Positions 9,040 through 17,150 are shown, counted from the first letter of the stretch. The stretch is 48,861 bases of DNA from an uncultured Veillonella sp. (GCA_934202095.1 CAKPXN010000006.1:1-48861), one strand, 5' to 3'. A program made the numbers and translations. The notes: a model not told the origin generated them from the letters alone.

Positions 9040-9065
9040 ACACTTCACTCCTAACGAATAAACAA

Positions 9066-9111
9066 TAAACCGATAGAGAATAACTATACTTAGTAATTCT
9101 CTATCGGTTTA
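9066..9111. terminator. Terminator of the GH3 lipoprotein gene
   Basis: TAAACCGATAGAGAAT pairs exactly with ATTCTCTATCGGTTTA around a 14-base loop. It is downstream of the minus-strand GH3 gene that ends at 9181. Confidence 0.75.
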
Positions 9112-9180
9112 TAAAAGTCCTGTATAGGATTATAAATATGTTGTTATGAATACACTATATACTATGGATTAACCTAGTAT

Positions 9181-10329
9181 TTATATCCCATGATTCATCT
9201 TCATGAGCAAAATCCGTTTCACAGACTCATCCAGCCGTTCCTTAGAGATGGTGCCGTCTTTGACGGCTTTCATAAGCCCATTATAAGCCTCTTGCATGTG
9301 TTCGTACTCATGACATACGAGCAAGATATCACTGCCCGCTTGAATGGATTGAACAGCCATATCGCCGAAGGTATAGTGTTTCGCGAGGGCGCCCATGTCC
9401 ATATCATCGGTAACGACGACGCCGTTATAGCCCATGTCCTTGCGAAGCCAATCGGTGATGATTTTCTTAGATAAGCTAGACGGATGATCAGGGTCAATTT
9501 GTGGATACATCGCATGGGATACCATAATCATATATGTATTTGGTTTCGACTGTTGAATAAGGTCTACGAATACCTTCGTATCCTCAGCGAGCAACGTATC
9601 TTTAGACACAGGCACTACGCTACTATCTGCATGTAAGTCTACATCGGTTTTGCCAATACCAGGGAAATGCTTGTACGAATACCATAGACCGGATTCGTCA
9701 TAGGCTTTGCCCACAGCGCCTGCAAATTTCACAACTTGATTGGGATTCGTGCTATATGAGCGACCATAAGTTAATCCCAAGTCCGCATCAGGCGCAAAAT
9801 TAATATTAAATCCAAGGTCCTTAAGTTCCGTTCCTACTTGTTTGGCTAGATTTGCTGCATGGTCAACAGAACCTTGACCCAGCTCTTCTGCAGGGGGTAC
9901 CTTGATCAACTTGTCCTCCATGCGCGCCACGGCGCCGCCCTCTTGGTCGATGCCGATGAACAATGGCGTAAGTCCCGCACTTTTACCGGCCTTATTGATA
10001 TCCGTAATGAGCGTTTTCACCTGTTCCTTACTCTCCATATTGCGGTCAAATAGAATAATGCCGCCCACTCGATATTCGTTAAGCATAAATTTCGCGTCAT
10101 CATTCAAAGTTGTGCCGTGAATACCAATCATCAACAATTGGCCTACCTTGTCCGCATCGGACATATTAGCCACAAGTTTATCTACCTTTTCTGCTGGTGA
10201 AAGCTCGCTCTGCACTACCGCTTCATAGGTTACAGGCTCTACCTTCTTGGCAAAGGGATTATGGAATGTACAACCAGATGTCAGTGCCAGTGCACCAATC
10301 ATCGTTACTGCCAATATACGTCGTAACAT
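9181..10329 (-). CDS. Glycoside hydrolase family 3 lipoprotein, NagZ-like
   Basis: Starting at the ATG 10327-10329 (TTGGAGG six bases before it) the protein has 382 residues and a lipoprotein signal ending in LTSGC with Cys20, so it is anchored in a membrane. The GH3 domain starts near residue 40. KHFPG (220-224) and the Asp-X-His dyad DLH (231-233) are the NagZ-type acid/base loop, and VVTDDMDMGAL near 305 contains the predicted nucleophilic aspartate. NagZ enzymes cleave N-acetylglucosaminyl bonds in peptidoglycan fragments. NagZ of many Gram-negatives is cytoplasmic, but Firmicute relatives are secreted. The His of the usual KHFPGHG is Ile here (KHFPGIG). A longer GTG frame exists but lacks a ribosome site and would bury the signal peptide. 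Confidence 0.88.
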   Translation of the reverse strand: MLRRILAVTMIGALALTSGCTFHNPFAKKVEPVTYEAVVQSELSPAEKVDKLVANMSDADKVGQLLMIGIHGTTLNDDAKFMLNEYRVGGIILFDRNMESKEQVKTLITDINKAGKSAGLTPLFIGIDQEGGAVARMEDKLIKVPPAEELGQGSVDHAANLAKQVGTELKDLGFNINFAPDADLGLTYGRSYSTNPNQVVKFAGAVGKAYDESGLWYSYKHFPGIGKTDVDLHADSSVVPVSKDTLLAEDTKVFVDLIQQSKPNTYMIMVSHAMYPQIDPDHPSSLSKKIITDWLRKDMGYNGVVVTDDMDMGALAKHYTFGDMAVQSIQAGSDILLVCHEYEHMQEAYNGLMKAVKDGTISKERLDESVKRILLMKMNHGI

Positions 10330-10563
10330 ATTAACCTCCAAGTATAATTTATATTGCTTATAGTATAACATCTTCATATCAGATTGGCTCACGATATATA
10401 GGTTGCCGTAGAAATATATGCTTTACCAATATCTGAATACTATGCAACTGGATAATGAGACATCTACTTAACAAATCACCATAATCTATGCTATACTAGA
10501 CTATATCGTAAAGTTTCGATATAATTTAGTATGTAATGACTCATGTGAGTCCAAGAGGAATAT

Positions 10564-10797
10564 ATGGAATTTGAAAATAACCAAGTACCAGAGGAAATTC
10601 TGGACAAATTAACAAAGGTGTGTACATGCCGCAGCATTACACGCAAAACGATTAAAGAGGCCATTTTTAATGGAGCTCATACATTTCCAGCTGTAAAAGA
10701 AGCAACTCGAGCAGGCACTGGTGCCTGTGGAGGTAAGGGCTGTGGTCCACGCATCGTAAAATTACTAGCTGAACTCAAAGAACAAGGTCGCATTTAA
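10564..10797 (+). CDS. BFD-like [2Fe-2S]-binding protein
   Basis: A 77-residue protein. Cys20, Cys22, Cys55 and Cys60 (CTC ... ACGGKGC) form a Fer2_BFD pattern, with four residues between the last two cysteines as in BFD domains fused to some amino-acid oxidases rather than the CxxC of bacterioferritin-associated ferredoxin. The surrounding TRKTIKEAIFNGAHT and GTGACGGKGC fit the helix-turn fold. Such small stand-alone proteins carry electrons or a cluster for a partner enzyme, which is not adjacent here. AGAGGA precedes the ATG; a possible promoter is TTAACA (10468-10473), 18 bases, TATACT (10492-10497). It is one of the few plus-strand genes, alone between two minus-strand genes. Confidence 0.85.
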   Translation: MEFENNQVPEEILDKLTKVCTCRSITRKTIKEAIFNGAHTFPAVKEATRAGTGACGGKGCGPRIVKLLAELKEQGRI

Positions 10798-10816
10798 CAT
10801 AGACCCCCTTATTTTA

Positions 10817-10857
10817 AAATAGAACAGCCCTGTTCTATTTCGCAGAACCACATATAG
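10817..10857. repeat. Single copy of the ACAGGCCTGT-type palindromic repeat
   Basis: AATAGAACAGCCCTGTTCTATT is a near-perfect palindrome (AGAACAG-CC-CTGTTCT at 10821-10836), followed by GCAGAACCACATATAG. The minus strand of the locus at 17411-17490 carries AGAACAGGCCTGTACTA followed by GCAGAACCATATATAG, so the two are members of one family. It lies just after the BFD-like gene. Confidence 0.65.
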
Positions 10858-10877
10858 GGCCCTTTCACTTAAAGCAC

Positions 10878-10924
10878 AAAAAGCTATTAGTTTATCATAT
10901 ACAATCAACTAATAGCTTTTTTAA
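10878..10924. terminator. Bidirectional terminator between convergent genes
   Basis: AAAAAGCTATTAGTT pairs with AACTAATAGCTTTTTT. It lies between the plus-strand BFD-like gene and the minus-strand M50 protease gene and has T-runs in both directions. Confidence 0.8.
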
Positions 10925-10947
10925 GTTTAAAGGGCTGTTTTGTTGGG

Positions 10948-11580
10948 TTATAGCACCAAGTTAACGATACTTTCAAAACCAGCGAAAATAGATTTTTGCA
11001 ACGGCACAAAGATGTGCGAAGCAATCGGTGAATTTAGTATAACGATTAAGATGAGTAAGGAAACCATGCTGAATCGCGCTACATGGATTTGCCATTTCAG
11101 AGGCAGAAAATTCATCAAAATATGGCTGCCATCGAGGGGTGGCACAGGCATTAAATTTAAGATAGCAAAGTTAATATTGTACACAACGATGAGAAGCAAT
11201 ACGAGATATAAGGAGTCATTGCCCAATAAGTTCGCTGCTTCCAGGCATCGCATAACAACGTAGCCAATAAAGGCCATCACAAGATTCGCCATAGGCCCTG
11301 CGATGGATACAATCATATCATCAGTGCGAGGGTCCTTAAAATTGGTAGGATTTACCACAACTGGTTTGGCCCAACCAAATCCACCTATGATCAAGGCCAA
11401 GGATCCAATGAGGTCTAGGTGTACAAAAGGGTTCATCGTAAGTCGCCCCATCATACGCGGTGTAGGGTCACCCAGTAAATCTGCCGCCTTAGCGTGAGCA
11501 TACTCATGCCCTGCAGCAGCAATGATCAGCGCCGGAATGGACGCGATAATCATAATTAAACTTAATCCAGAAAGAATCAT
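10948..11580 (-). CDS. Site-2 protease family membrane metalloprotease (M50)
   Basis: A 210-residue membrane protein. The zinc motif HEYAH is at residues 25-29 in the first segment, and NLMPVPPLDG at 142-151 gives the third ligand, Asp150, as in M50B peptidases. About five to six membrane segments are seen. This short form, lacking PDZ or CBS domains, is common in Firmicutes and its substrates are unknown. AAGGAG is four bases before the ATG. It is followed upstream on the same strand by the CMD-family gene, 60 bases away, so cotranscription is possible. Confidence 0.88.
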   Translation of the reverse strand: MILSGLSLIMIIASIPALIIAAAGHEYAHAKAADLLGDPTPRMMGRLTMNPFVHLDLIGSLALIIGGFGWAKPVVVNPTNFKDPRTDDMIVSIAGPMANLVMAFIGYVVMRCLEAANLLGNDSLYLVLLLIVVYNINFAILNLMPVPPLDGSHILMNFLPLKWQIHVARFSMVSLLILIVILNSPIASHIFVPLQKSIFAGFESIVNLVL

Positions 11581-11640
11581 ACTACTCCTTGTTATTTAAT
11601 AGCACTTGGCTACTACATCATTTAATGATTTATTTCCCAT

Positions 11641-12411
11641 TTACTGATTGGCTTCCCATTCGGCAAAGCCCGCATTAATGCAAGATAATGCGTTCAACAC
11701 GCGTGGATAGCCAATATACGGCACACATTGGGACGCAATGCTAATTAAAAATCTCTTATCATTTCCTACGTTCAAATTACCAATGACATGCGCCTTAAGC
11801 TGCGCTTCACAGCCGCCTTGGGCCATGAGGAAACAAAAGGTAATGAGCTCACGTTGTTTAGTGCTTAGGCCTTTACGAGTATAGTAGTCGCCGAACATGT
11901 TGGCTAACCATTTATTGATATGGCGCGTATCTTCAGGTCCCGATTGGTAAAAGTTTCGCATCCCTTCGCCCCAGATTTCCACTTGCTTTTCGATACCCTT
12001 TTCAAGGCGATTGTCGCTAGTAATCGTGCTGCGATGAGGGTTTTGAATTTCTTCATCTCGATAATCAAGAATCTTATTGGTAATTTTAAAGAACGGACGC
12101 ACCTGTCCGATGCCAAGATACGGTACCGCTTGATAAATGAGCTCTACGATTTCATCGGGGATAACACCAAAATTTATTGCGGCTGGCATCATCAATGAAT
12201 ATTCGTCTGTAGCACCGGCTCCAACCAAGGTAGCTAAAATAGCCAAAAAACGACTATGCGCTGCTACATTACAGCCATCCTCCGTAATGACCTCGTGAAA
12301 GGCAAAGTTTTCAAATAGATCTTCAAACTCAGGGTCTATATATCCTGCTGGCGATGCAATATCGGGGAACATGCGTTCCGTATAGGCTTGCGCAAATTCA
12401 GATTTTGCCAT
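11641..12411 (-). CDS. Carboxymuconolactone decarboxylase (CMD/AhpD-like) family protein
   Basis: A 256-residue protein with two CMD-type repeats. The first (FLAILATLVGAGATDEY, then GVIPDEIVELIYQAVPYLG) lies near residues 50-105; the second (RELITFCFLMAQGGCEAQLKAHV, then ASQCVPYIGYPRVLNAL) near 185-245. The second has a cysteine-glutamate-histidine set (CEAQLKAH), but not the CxxC of AhpD, so peroxidase activity is doubtful. Tandem CMD proteins in anaerobes are mostly uncharacterised. AGGAGG lies five bases before the ATG. Two GCTTTCACCTAACATACA repeats stand in its upstream region. Confidence 0.85.
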   Translation of the reverse strand: MAKSEFAQAYTERMFPDIASPAGYIDPEFEDLFENFAFHEVITEDGCNVAAHSRFLAILATLVGAGATDEYSLMMPAAINFGVIPDEIVELIYQAVPYLGIGQVRPFFKITNKILDYRDEEIQNPHRSTITSDNRLEKGIEKQVEIWGEGMRNFYQSGPEDTRHINKWLANMFGDYYTRKGLSTKQRELITFCFLMAQGGCEAQLKAHVIGNLNVGNDKRFLISIASQCVPYIGYPRVLNALSCINAGFAEWEANQ

Positions 12412-12436
12412 CCTTACCTCCTAAAATACTTGTTAA

Positions 12437-12480
12437 GCTTTCACCTAACATACAGTTAATAGGCTTTCACCTAACATACA
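12437..12480. repeat. Tandem direct repeat upstream of the CMD gene
   Basis: GCTTTCACCTAACATACA occurs twice, at 12437-12454 and 12463-12480, a 26-bp period. Each copy contains one minus-strand GTGAAAGC octamer. It could be a binding site in the CMD promoter region or a small duplication. Confidence 0.7.
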
Positions 12481-12531
12481 ATCTATCAACATCATAATTA
12501 TATGATATCTATACATTCATATAAATACAAC

Positions 12532-12567
12532 AATGGTGAAAGCCCCTTATAAAGAACTTTCACCATT
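12532..12567. terminator. Terminator built from the GTGAAAG motif
   Basis: AATGGTGAAAG pairs with CTTTCACCATT around a 14-base loop, about 30 bases downstream of the secreted-protein gene on the minus strand. The left arm carries GTGAAAGC, so an inverted pair of the over-represented motif makes the stem. Confidence 0.75.
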
Positions 12568-12594
12568 ATACGTATCATTATAAGTATTTAATTA

Positions 12595-13026
12595 TTATGC
12601 ATGAACGTTTACAGTTGCAGGAACAGCATTTACATCAGGGAATGCAAAATCTGTGCCATATACTTCTTTCCAAGCAGCTTTGAACATGTTGAATTCGTTT
12701 GTGCCAGGATTGATTTGGTACAATTGACCATCTGGAGCAAAGCGATATACAGTGTGCAAACTAGGATGCACAATATATTTGAACAATGTAGCTTCGCCGT
12801 ATTGGTTGTTATGCATATTTACTACATTAATACCGAATACATAGTTGCGGCTGCCATCGATCAAATTAAATTGAGATGCTTTGTCGAAGTAGTAAGTTTC
12901 TGTACCGTTCGCACTGTTTGGCACTTCTGGATAATTTGCCAAACCGTTCCAGTTAGCAGCACTCGCTACGGAACCAACTAATAATGTTGCTGCAAGAGCA
13001 AATGTAGTAACTAATTTCTTATTCAT
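12595..13026 (-). CDS. Small secreted protein of unknown function
   Basis: A 143-residue protein starting at the ATG 13024-13026, nine bases after TGGAGG. Residues 1-28 are a clear Sec signal peptide (KK, hydrophobic core, ASA/AN cleavage). The mature part begins NWNGLANYPEVP and contains TETYYFDKAS and YRFAPDGQLYQINPGTNEF. The layout (W near the start, a Tyr/Phe-Asp-x-x-Ser strand, then a long hydrophilic part) resembles the two small secreted proteins at 44588 and 46566, but similarity is weak. It probably sits in the periplasm or outside. No recognised catalytic motif. Confidence 0.75.
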   Translation of the reverse strand: MNKKLVTTFALAATLLVGSVASAANWNGLANYPEVPNSANGTETYYFDKASQFNLIDGSRNYVFGINVVNMHNNQYGEATLFKYIVHPSLHTVYRFAPDGQLYQINPGTNEFNMFKAAWKEVYGTDFAFPDVNAVPATVNVHA

Positions 13027-13115
13027 AATGTTCGCCTCCACCCTAAACGGGTAACACTAGGTCTACTCTCTATGACCCAATAATACAATATCTAATTAAA
13101 TTATATCATATTTAT

Positions 13116-13637
13116 TTAGCGTTTAATATCTTCAGGATTGATAACACCATGCGCTGCATCGATGGTATCTAATAATTTATTAAGCAACTTTCTCAATTCA
13201 GCTGCTTCATGAACAGTAAAAATTTCTTGCGTGCTAGCTACTAGTTTCTTAGGTACTTCGATAGCTTCCTTGCGAAGTGCATGGCCTTCTTCTGAAAGAG
13301 TAACCATTACCACCCGTTCATCATTACGACTACGTTTACGTTTTAAGAATCCTTTTAGTTCTAATTTCTTAAGCAACGGCGTCAATGTACCAGAATCGAG
13401 GCGCAACACTTGCCCTAATTCCTTAACGGATAATTCACCATATTGCCACAATGCCATCATGACAATGTATTGAGTATATGTTAAATTCAAAGGTTCCAAA
13501 TGTGGACGATAAGCATTTACGAGTTCCTTAGCTACTACATACAAAGGAAATCCCAATTGATTTTCCAACATTAAATAATCATCTTCTGGAACTTCTGAAA
13601 CGCGATCATAACCTGCCAATGTACCTATTTTTGCCAT
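13116..13637 (-). CDS. MarR-family regulator, OhrR-like but without cysteine
   Basis: A 173-residue protein. The winged-helix core matches Bacillus OhrR closely: YTQYIVMMALWQ, LSVKELG, LDSGTLTPLLKKLE, KRSRNDERVV and LSEEGHAL. In OhrR the N-terminal helix has QLCFLLY with the peroxide-reactive cysteine; here it reads QLGFPLY, with Gly29 at that place, and no cysteine occurs anywhere in the protein. It therefore cannot sense organic peroxides by cysteine oxidation; ligand or mechanism is open. An inverted repeat AATTGT-AC-ACAATT overlaps its own -35 box, so autoregulation is likely. No ohr peroxidase gene is adjacent. Confidence 0.9.
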   Translation of the reverse strand: MAKIGTLAGYDRVSEVPEDDYLMLENQLGFPLYVVAKELVNAYRPHLEPLNLTYTQYIVMMALWQYGELSVKELGQVLRLDSGTLTPLLKKLELKGFLKRKRSRNDERVVMVTLSEEGHALRKEAIEVPKKLVASTQEIFTVHEAAELRKLLNKLLDTIDAAHGVINPEDIKR

Positions 13638-13664
13638 TAACTAGCCCTCCATTACACACACACA

Positions 13665-13694
13665 TTAATATTTCTAAAATAATTGTACACAATT
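13665..13694 (-). promoter_or_regulatory. Promoter and operator of the MarR gene
   Basis: On the minus strand TTGTGT (13687-13692), 16-bp spacer, TATTAA (13665-13670). AATTGT-AC-ACAATT at 13681-13694 overlaps the -35 and resembles the TACAATT/AATTGTA half-sites bound by OhrR-type regulators. Confidence 0.6.
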
Positions 13695-13713
13695 TTCCAT
13701 TAAGCGGTCAATA

Positions 13714-13961
13714 CATCTTTGTAAATTCCTAATGGGTTTCAAGAATAAAATGCTATATTGCTTAAGACAACATATAAATTAGTATGGCGAATGTGTGGGT
13801 ATTCCTCAGCCTCCACCGGCCAGGTCTGTCTCCGCCCTGCGGGCTCCGCAGGGCCAAAGTCGGCTTCAAAACACCCACACATCCGCCATGAACTCTAATC
13901 TATATTTAGCTAATCGCAATATAGCATTTTACATTAGAATCCATTAAAAATTTACAAAGAT
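13714..13961 (-). repeat. 248-bp inverted repeat with REP-like core (minus orientation)
   Basis: The core (CTCCACCGG ... CCAAAGTCG) is at 13811-13862. The arms pair over about 95 bp: ATCTTTGTAAATT at the outer ends (13714 and 13949-13961), AAAATGCTATATTGC at 13747-13761 against its complement at 13916-13930, and ATGTGTGGGT near the core. The inner hairpin is CCCTGCGG-AGC-CCGCAGGG. No gene lies in this 418-bp spacer between the MarR gene and the 71-residue gene. Confidence 0.8.
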
Positions 13962-13971
13962 TAAAAAGGAA

Positions 13972-14033
13972 AAAGGGTGCATGGGCTTGCACATTAAAAA
14001 TTTATTTTCGATGTACAATCCCATGCACCCTTT
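13972..14033. terminator. Terminator of the 71-residue protein gene
   Basis: AAAGGGTGCATGGG pairs exactly with CCCATGCACCCTTT; the loop is 34 bases. It is downstream of the minus-strand gene ending at 14056. Confidence 0.75.
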
Positions 14034-14055
14034 AGTATTAAAGATATATTTATCC

Positions 14056-14271
14056 CTAATTATGATATGTATTTGTATGAGTTGTTTCTTGGTCTACAGC
14101 AGCCATATCGACGAGCATGGTCCAGGTTAAAGCTTCTTGCGATACGCTATTCCATTGGATGGACATCACAGGCATAGATACTACATCTGTATGATCTAGT
14201 GTGTTCATTACCTTTTGTATTGGTTTCGTATGATTTACAAACCAGTCTTTGATTGTGCTTCGAGTTGCCAT
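14056..14271 (-). CDS. Small protein of unknown function, possibly in a metal regulon
   Basis: A 71-residue soluble protein starting at the ATG 14269-14271, five bases after GGAGG. It has no signal, membrane segment or cysteine; it contains three histidines and a C-terminal HTNTYHN. I do not recognise the family. Two palindromes of the form ATACC-N6-GGTAT stand 55-107 bases upstream, the same form as upstream of the P-type ATPase at 15149-17080, so the two genes may answer to the same metal-sensing repressor. The gene has its own terminator at 13972-14033. Confidence 0.65.
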   Translation of the reverse strand: MATRSTIKDWFVNHTKPIQKVMNTLDHTDVVSMPVMSIQWNSVSQEALTWTMLVDMAAVDQETTHTNTYHN

Positions 14272-14325
14272 AGTTGCCTCCAACTAAACCGTATCATTAG
14301 TAAAAATATTATTAATAATATTTTT

Positions 14326-14378
14326 ATACCCCCACGGGTATTAATTCTTATGTATACTATATACCCGTATAGGTATAT
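14326..14378 (-). promoter_or_regulatory. Two CsoR-like operator palindromes
   Basis: ATACC-CCCACG-GGTAT at 14326-14341 and ATATACC-CGTATA-GGTATAT at 14359-14378. Both have arms of 5-7 bp and a 6-bp centre. The architecture is that expected for CsoR/RcnR-type metal repressors. They lie upstream of the minus-strand 71-residue protein gene. Confidence 0.55.
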
Positions 14379-14453
14379 TGGCAAGTACCAAATTTGCGGT
14401 TATTATCAGTTCTTAATATTTTTTAGAATAAAATCTATCATAAGGGAAAACAA

Positions 14454-14477
14454 AAAGGGCCGCTTACGCGACCCTTT
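14454..14477. terminator. Terminator of the nitroreductase gene
   Basis: AAAGGGCCGC and GCGACCCTTT form a stem with a small internal mismatch, 12 bases past the stop codon; the minus strand continues in TTTTTG. Confidence 0.7.
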
Positions 14478-14489
14478 AGTATGTAGTTG

Positions 14490-15080
14490 TTAGTCAATAT
14501 AGGTTACAGGATTTCCTTTGATGTCGAGTTCTCTACGGTTTAGTCCATTTGGCAAGTCAGGGTAACCCATAGCAAGGCTTGCATATACTTTTTCATCTTC
14601 GCCCATACCGAGTTCGCGGAGACGCTTGATTATGCGTTCATTGTCTTGTAGGTGACGTAATTGGTTCACCCAGCAGGATCCCAAGTCTAGTTCATTGCAA
14701 GCAAGCATCATGTTTTCCATAGCACAAGCTGTATCAGAGAAATTATTAGCTAGCACAGGTTTATGAGCTAATACGATGAGAACAGGTGCATTGTAATGGA
14801 ATACAAATTTGCCTTCTTTGGACATTTTGATGATATTCACCATGTATGGCGGCGTTTGTTCCGTTACTTCCGTTTTACCATACTCTTCTTGGACAAGGGT
14901 TACTAGTTCTTTCAACACATCCGGATTGGTAATAACCATAAAATGTGTAGGCTGTAAGTTGCCCCCTGTTGGCGCGCGACGACCTGCATCGATAACGGTG
15001 TCGAGCAATTCTTGTGCAACCGGTTCAGATTTAAATTTACGCGTACTGTGGCGTGTTTTTATGCATTCTAATGTATTCAT
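14490..15080 (-). CDS. Nitroreductase family protein
   Basis: A 196-residue FMN-dependent nitroreductase-like protein. The N-terminal RHSTRKFKSEPV and RRAPTGGNLQPTHF (residues about 9-48) are the FMN phosphate and isoalloxazine contacts; AMENMMLACNELDLGSCWV (near 120-140) is the conserved helix and MGYPDLP the C-terminal motif. The family reduces nitro compounds, quinones or flavins with NAD(P)H. AGGAGG lies six bases before the ATG. It is 68 bases downstream of the P-type ATPase gene on the same strand, so read-through is possible, though the substrate and a link to metal stress are unproven. Confidence 0.9.
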   Translation of the reverse strand: MNTLECIKTRHSTRKFKSEPVAQELLDTVIDAGRRAPTGGNLQPTHFMVITNPDVLKELVTLVQEEYGKTEVTEQTPPYMVNIIKMSKEGKFVFHYNAPVLIVLAHKPVLANNFSDTACAMENMMLACNELDLGSCWVNQLRHLQDNERIIKRLRELGMGEDEKVYASLAMGYPDLPNGLNRRELDIKGNPVTYID

Positions 15081-15148
15081 GATAAACCTCCTTTTGAGAG
15101 TATTCTACTATGAATGATTGATTGCTTACAAGTTTTACTATATATAGA

Positions 15149-17080
15149 TTATTGATTACTTACAAGTTTTCCTACATATGGATTTCTGTCTTCGTCAGAA
15201 TTAGTTTTATATTTCCAAGATAATAACAATGCTGAGTTAAGTACTACAAGAAGGCTGCCTCCATTGTGTACGAGAGCGCCCCATACTGGTGAAAGTGTAC
15301 CCATCACGGCCAAGATAATGGCAATACCGTTAAGAATAAGGGCAAAGCTTAAGTTGATTTTAATGGTACGCATCATGTGTTTGGATAAGGCTACCATATG
15401 AGGCATTTCAGCAATCGTGTCGTTAACGAGGACGATATCAGATGCTTCTACAGCAATATCGCTGCCCATGCCACCCATGGCGATACCAACATCGGCTTTT
15501 TTGAGGGCTGGTGCATCGTTAACACCATCGCCAACCATAGCTACTACATGACCTTTTTGTTGCAATCTAGATACAGTGTTCATCTTATCTTCTGGCAAGC
15601 AATCTGCTATAACATGGCTCATATTGAGTCGTTTTGCAATGTGTTGTGCCGTTGTGCCATGATCGCCGGTAAGCAATACAGGTGTCACATTAAGACTATG
15701 TAAATCATCTACTACATCACGGCTTTCAGAACGAACACGGTCCGCCAAGGCCACAAAGCCTTCCAAAACATTATTCACAGCCACATAAATGATAGAGGCA
15801 CCACGGCCTAAATACGATGCAGCGTCAGCTTTCACAGAATCAGGAACGGTAACACCAGACACGTTCATCATCGCCGCATTACCAGCGAGAACGCGAGTGC
15901 TGCTTTCACCATTCATAGTAGCCTCAAGACCCTTACCAGGAACGATGGTAACATCCTCAACGGTTGCCAAAGGCGCTTCATGATGAAACGTGTAATCGGA
16001 CACGATGGCCTTACCCAATGGATGCTCAGATTTTTGCTCGATAGAAGCCACCAAGTGATATAAATCGTCGTCGGTCATGGAACCAACAGACGTTACAGCG
16101 GTCACTTGAGGACGGCCATGGGTCAAGGTACCTGTTTTATCGAATGTGATGGTATCAACCTTCGCCAATTCTTCCATAATGTGACCACGGCGCACGAGGA
16201 AACCGTGCTTACTAGCATTGGAAATAGCCGCCATGATAGCAGCAGGCGTAGCGAGCACCAACGCACAAGGGCAGAATACAACGAGAATCGTCACGGCGCG
16301 GATCATTTCGCCCGTTACAAGATAGGTACCAACAGCTGTAAGAAGGGCCATTACCACAATCCATGTAGCCCAACGGTCTGCAAGACTTACGATTTTCGCA
16401 TTGCCTGGGTCCGTTGCCTTAACGAGTTTAATCATACGTTGGATAGAACTATCTTCACCGGCCTTCGTAGCCTCCATGTCGAAGGCGCCAAATTGGTTAA
16501 CTGTACCAGAGAATACATCATCGCCTACCACTTTATCAACCGGCATGGATTCGCCAGTCATAACGGATTGATCCACCGATGTGGTACCCATGCGAATCGT
16601 ACCGTCTACAGGGATGATTTCGCCAGGCAACACGCGAATCACATCGCCTACTTCAACGATATCTGCAGGTAACACTTGTTCCTTGTCGTTGCGTACAACA
16701 CGCGCTGTGGTTGGCGTTAACTTAACAAGTCGTTCAATACCCGCTTGTGCCTTGGATACAGTAAAATCTTCGAGCATCGCACCGAGTTGCATGATGAAAG
16801 CAATTTCCGCGGCTGCAAAGTATTCGCCGATAACCACCGCTGCGATAAGGGCTAAGGATACGAGCAAATCTGCTTTTACGTCAAATTCCTTATACATCGC
16901 CTCTGCGGCGCCCCACACAATAGGTAGACCATTAAAAATGATGGCGAGCCATGCTAAATCGAAGGGCAATCCCAATCGAATGCCAGCCAAACTCAATACT
17001 ACGCCGATGCCACCGATGGCCAATGTCACTTGTTCACTATGATCTGCGAACCATTCTTTTGCTTCATTCCACGTTACCAT
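15149..17080 (-). CDS. Heavy-metal-translocating P1B-type ATPase
   Basis: A 643-residue pump with TGES at 175-178, the metal-site CPC at 270-272 in the sixth segment, the phosphorylation motif DKTGT at 314-318 and GDGVNDAPAL near 534. There is no N-terminal HMA or other metal-binding domain. The last two segments carry LNG and VHNGGSLLVVLNSALLL in place of the NY/MSS residues of copper CopA and of the Lys/Asp of zinc ZntA, so the metal cannot be assigned from these residues. AGGAGG is five bases before the ATG. Two GTATACC-N6-GGTATAC palindromes lie 70-125 bases upstream and resemble CsoR sites, hinting at copper or nickel control (inference). Confidence 0.93.
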   Translation of the reverse strand: MVTWNEAKEWFADHSEQVTLAIGGIGVVLSLAGIRLGLPFDLAWLAIIFNGLPIVWGAAEAMYKEFDVKADLLVSLALIAAVVIGEYFAAAEIAFIMQLGAMLEDFTVSKAQAGIERLVKLTPTTARVVRNDKEQVLPADIVEVGDVIRVLPGEIIPVDGTIRMGTTSVDQSVMTGESMPVDKVVGDDVFSGTVNQFGAFDMEATKAGEDSSIQRMIKLVKATDPGNAKIVSLADRWATWIVVMALLTAVGTYLVTGEMIRAVTILVVFCPCALVLATPAAIMAAISNASKHGFLVRRGHIMEELAKVDTITFDKTGTLTHGRPQVTAVTSVGSMTDDDLYHLVASIEQKSEHPLGKAIVSDYTFHHEAPLATVEDVTIVPGKGLEATMNGESSTRVLAGNAAMMNVSGVTVPDSVKADAASYLGRGASIIYVAVNNVLEGFVALADRVRSESRDVVDDLHSLNVTPVLLTGDHGTTAQHIAKRLNMSHVIADCLPEDKMNTVSRLQQKGHVVAMVGDGVNDAPALKKADVGIAMGGMGSDIAVEASDIVLVNDTIAEMPHMVALSKHMMRTIKINLSFALILNGIAIILAVMGTLSPVWGALVHNGGSLLVVLNSALLLSWKYKTNSDEDRNPYVGKLVSNQ

Positions 17081-17150
17081 ATGTACCTCCTGTGAAAGCT
17101 TATAAATAAATCAATTTTTTTCTTCACTTATTCCTTTTTTATCCTCTTTT

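Noticed and set aside
9037..9048. GTG start three codons upstream for the alcohol dehydrogenase
   Set aside because: The GTG overlaps the TTAGGAG ribosome site; the ATG at 9039 has proper spacing.
10330..10392. Longer start for the GH3 lipoprotein
   Set aside because: It would place 21 residues before the lipoprotein signal and has no ribosome site, while GGAGG stands six bases before the chosen ATG.
16106..16672. Plus-strand open frame of 188 codons
   Set aside because: Shadow of the P-type ATPase gene, whose motifs occupy the other strand without a break.
15149..17080. Calling the P-type ATPase a copper exporter CopA
   Set aside because: The seventh and eighth segment residues of CopA are missing and there is no N-terminal metal domain; the operator-like sites alone do not settle the metal.
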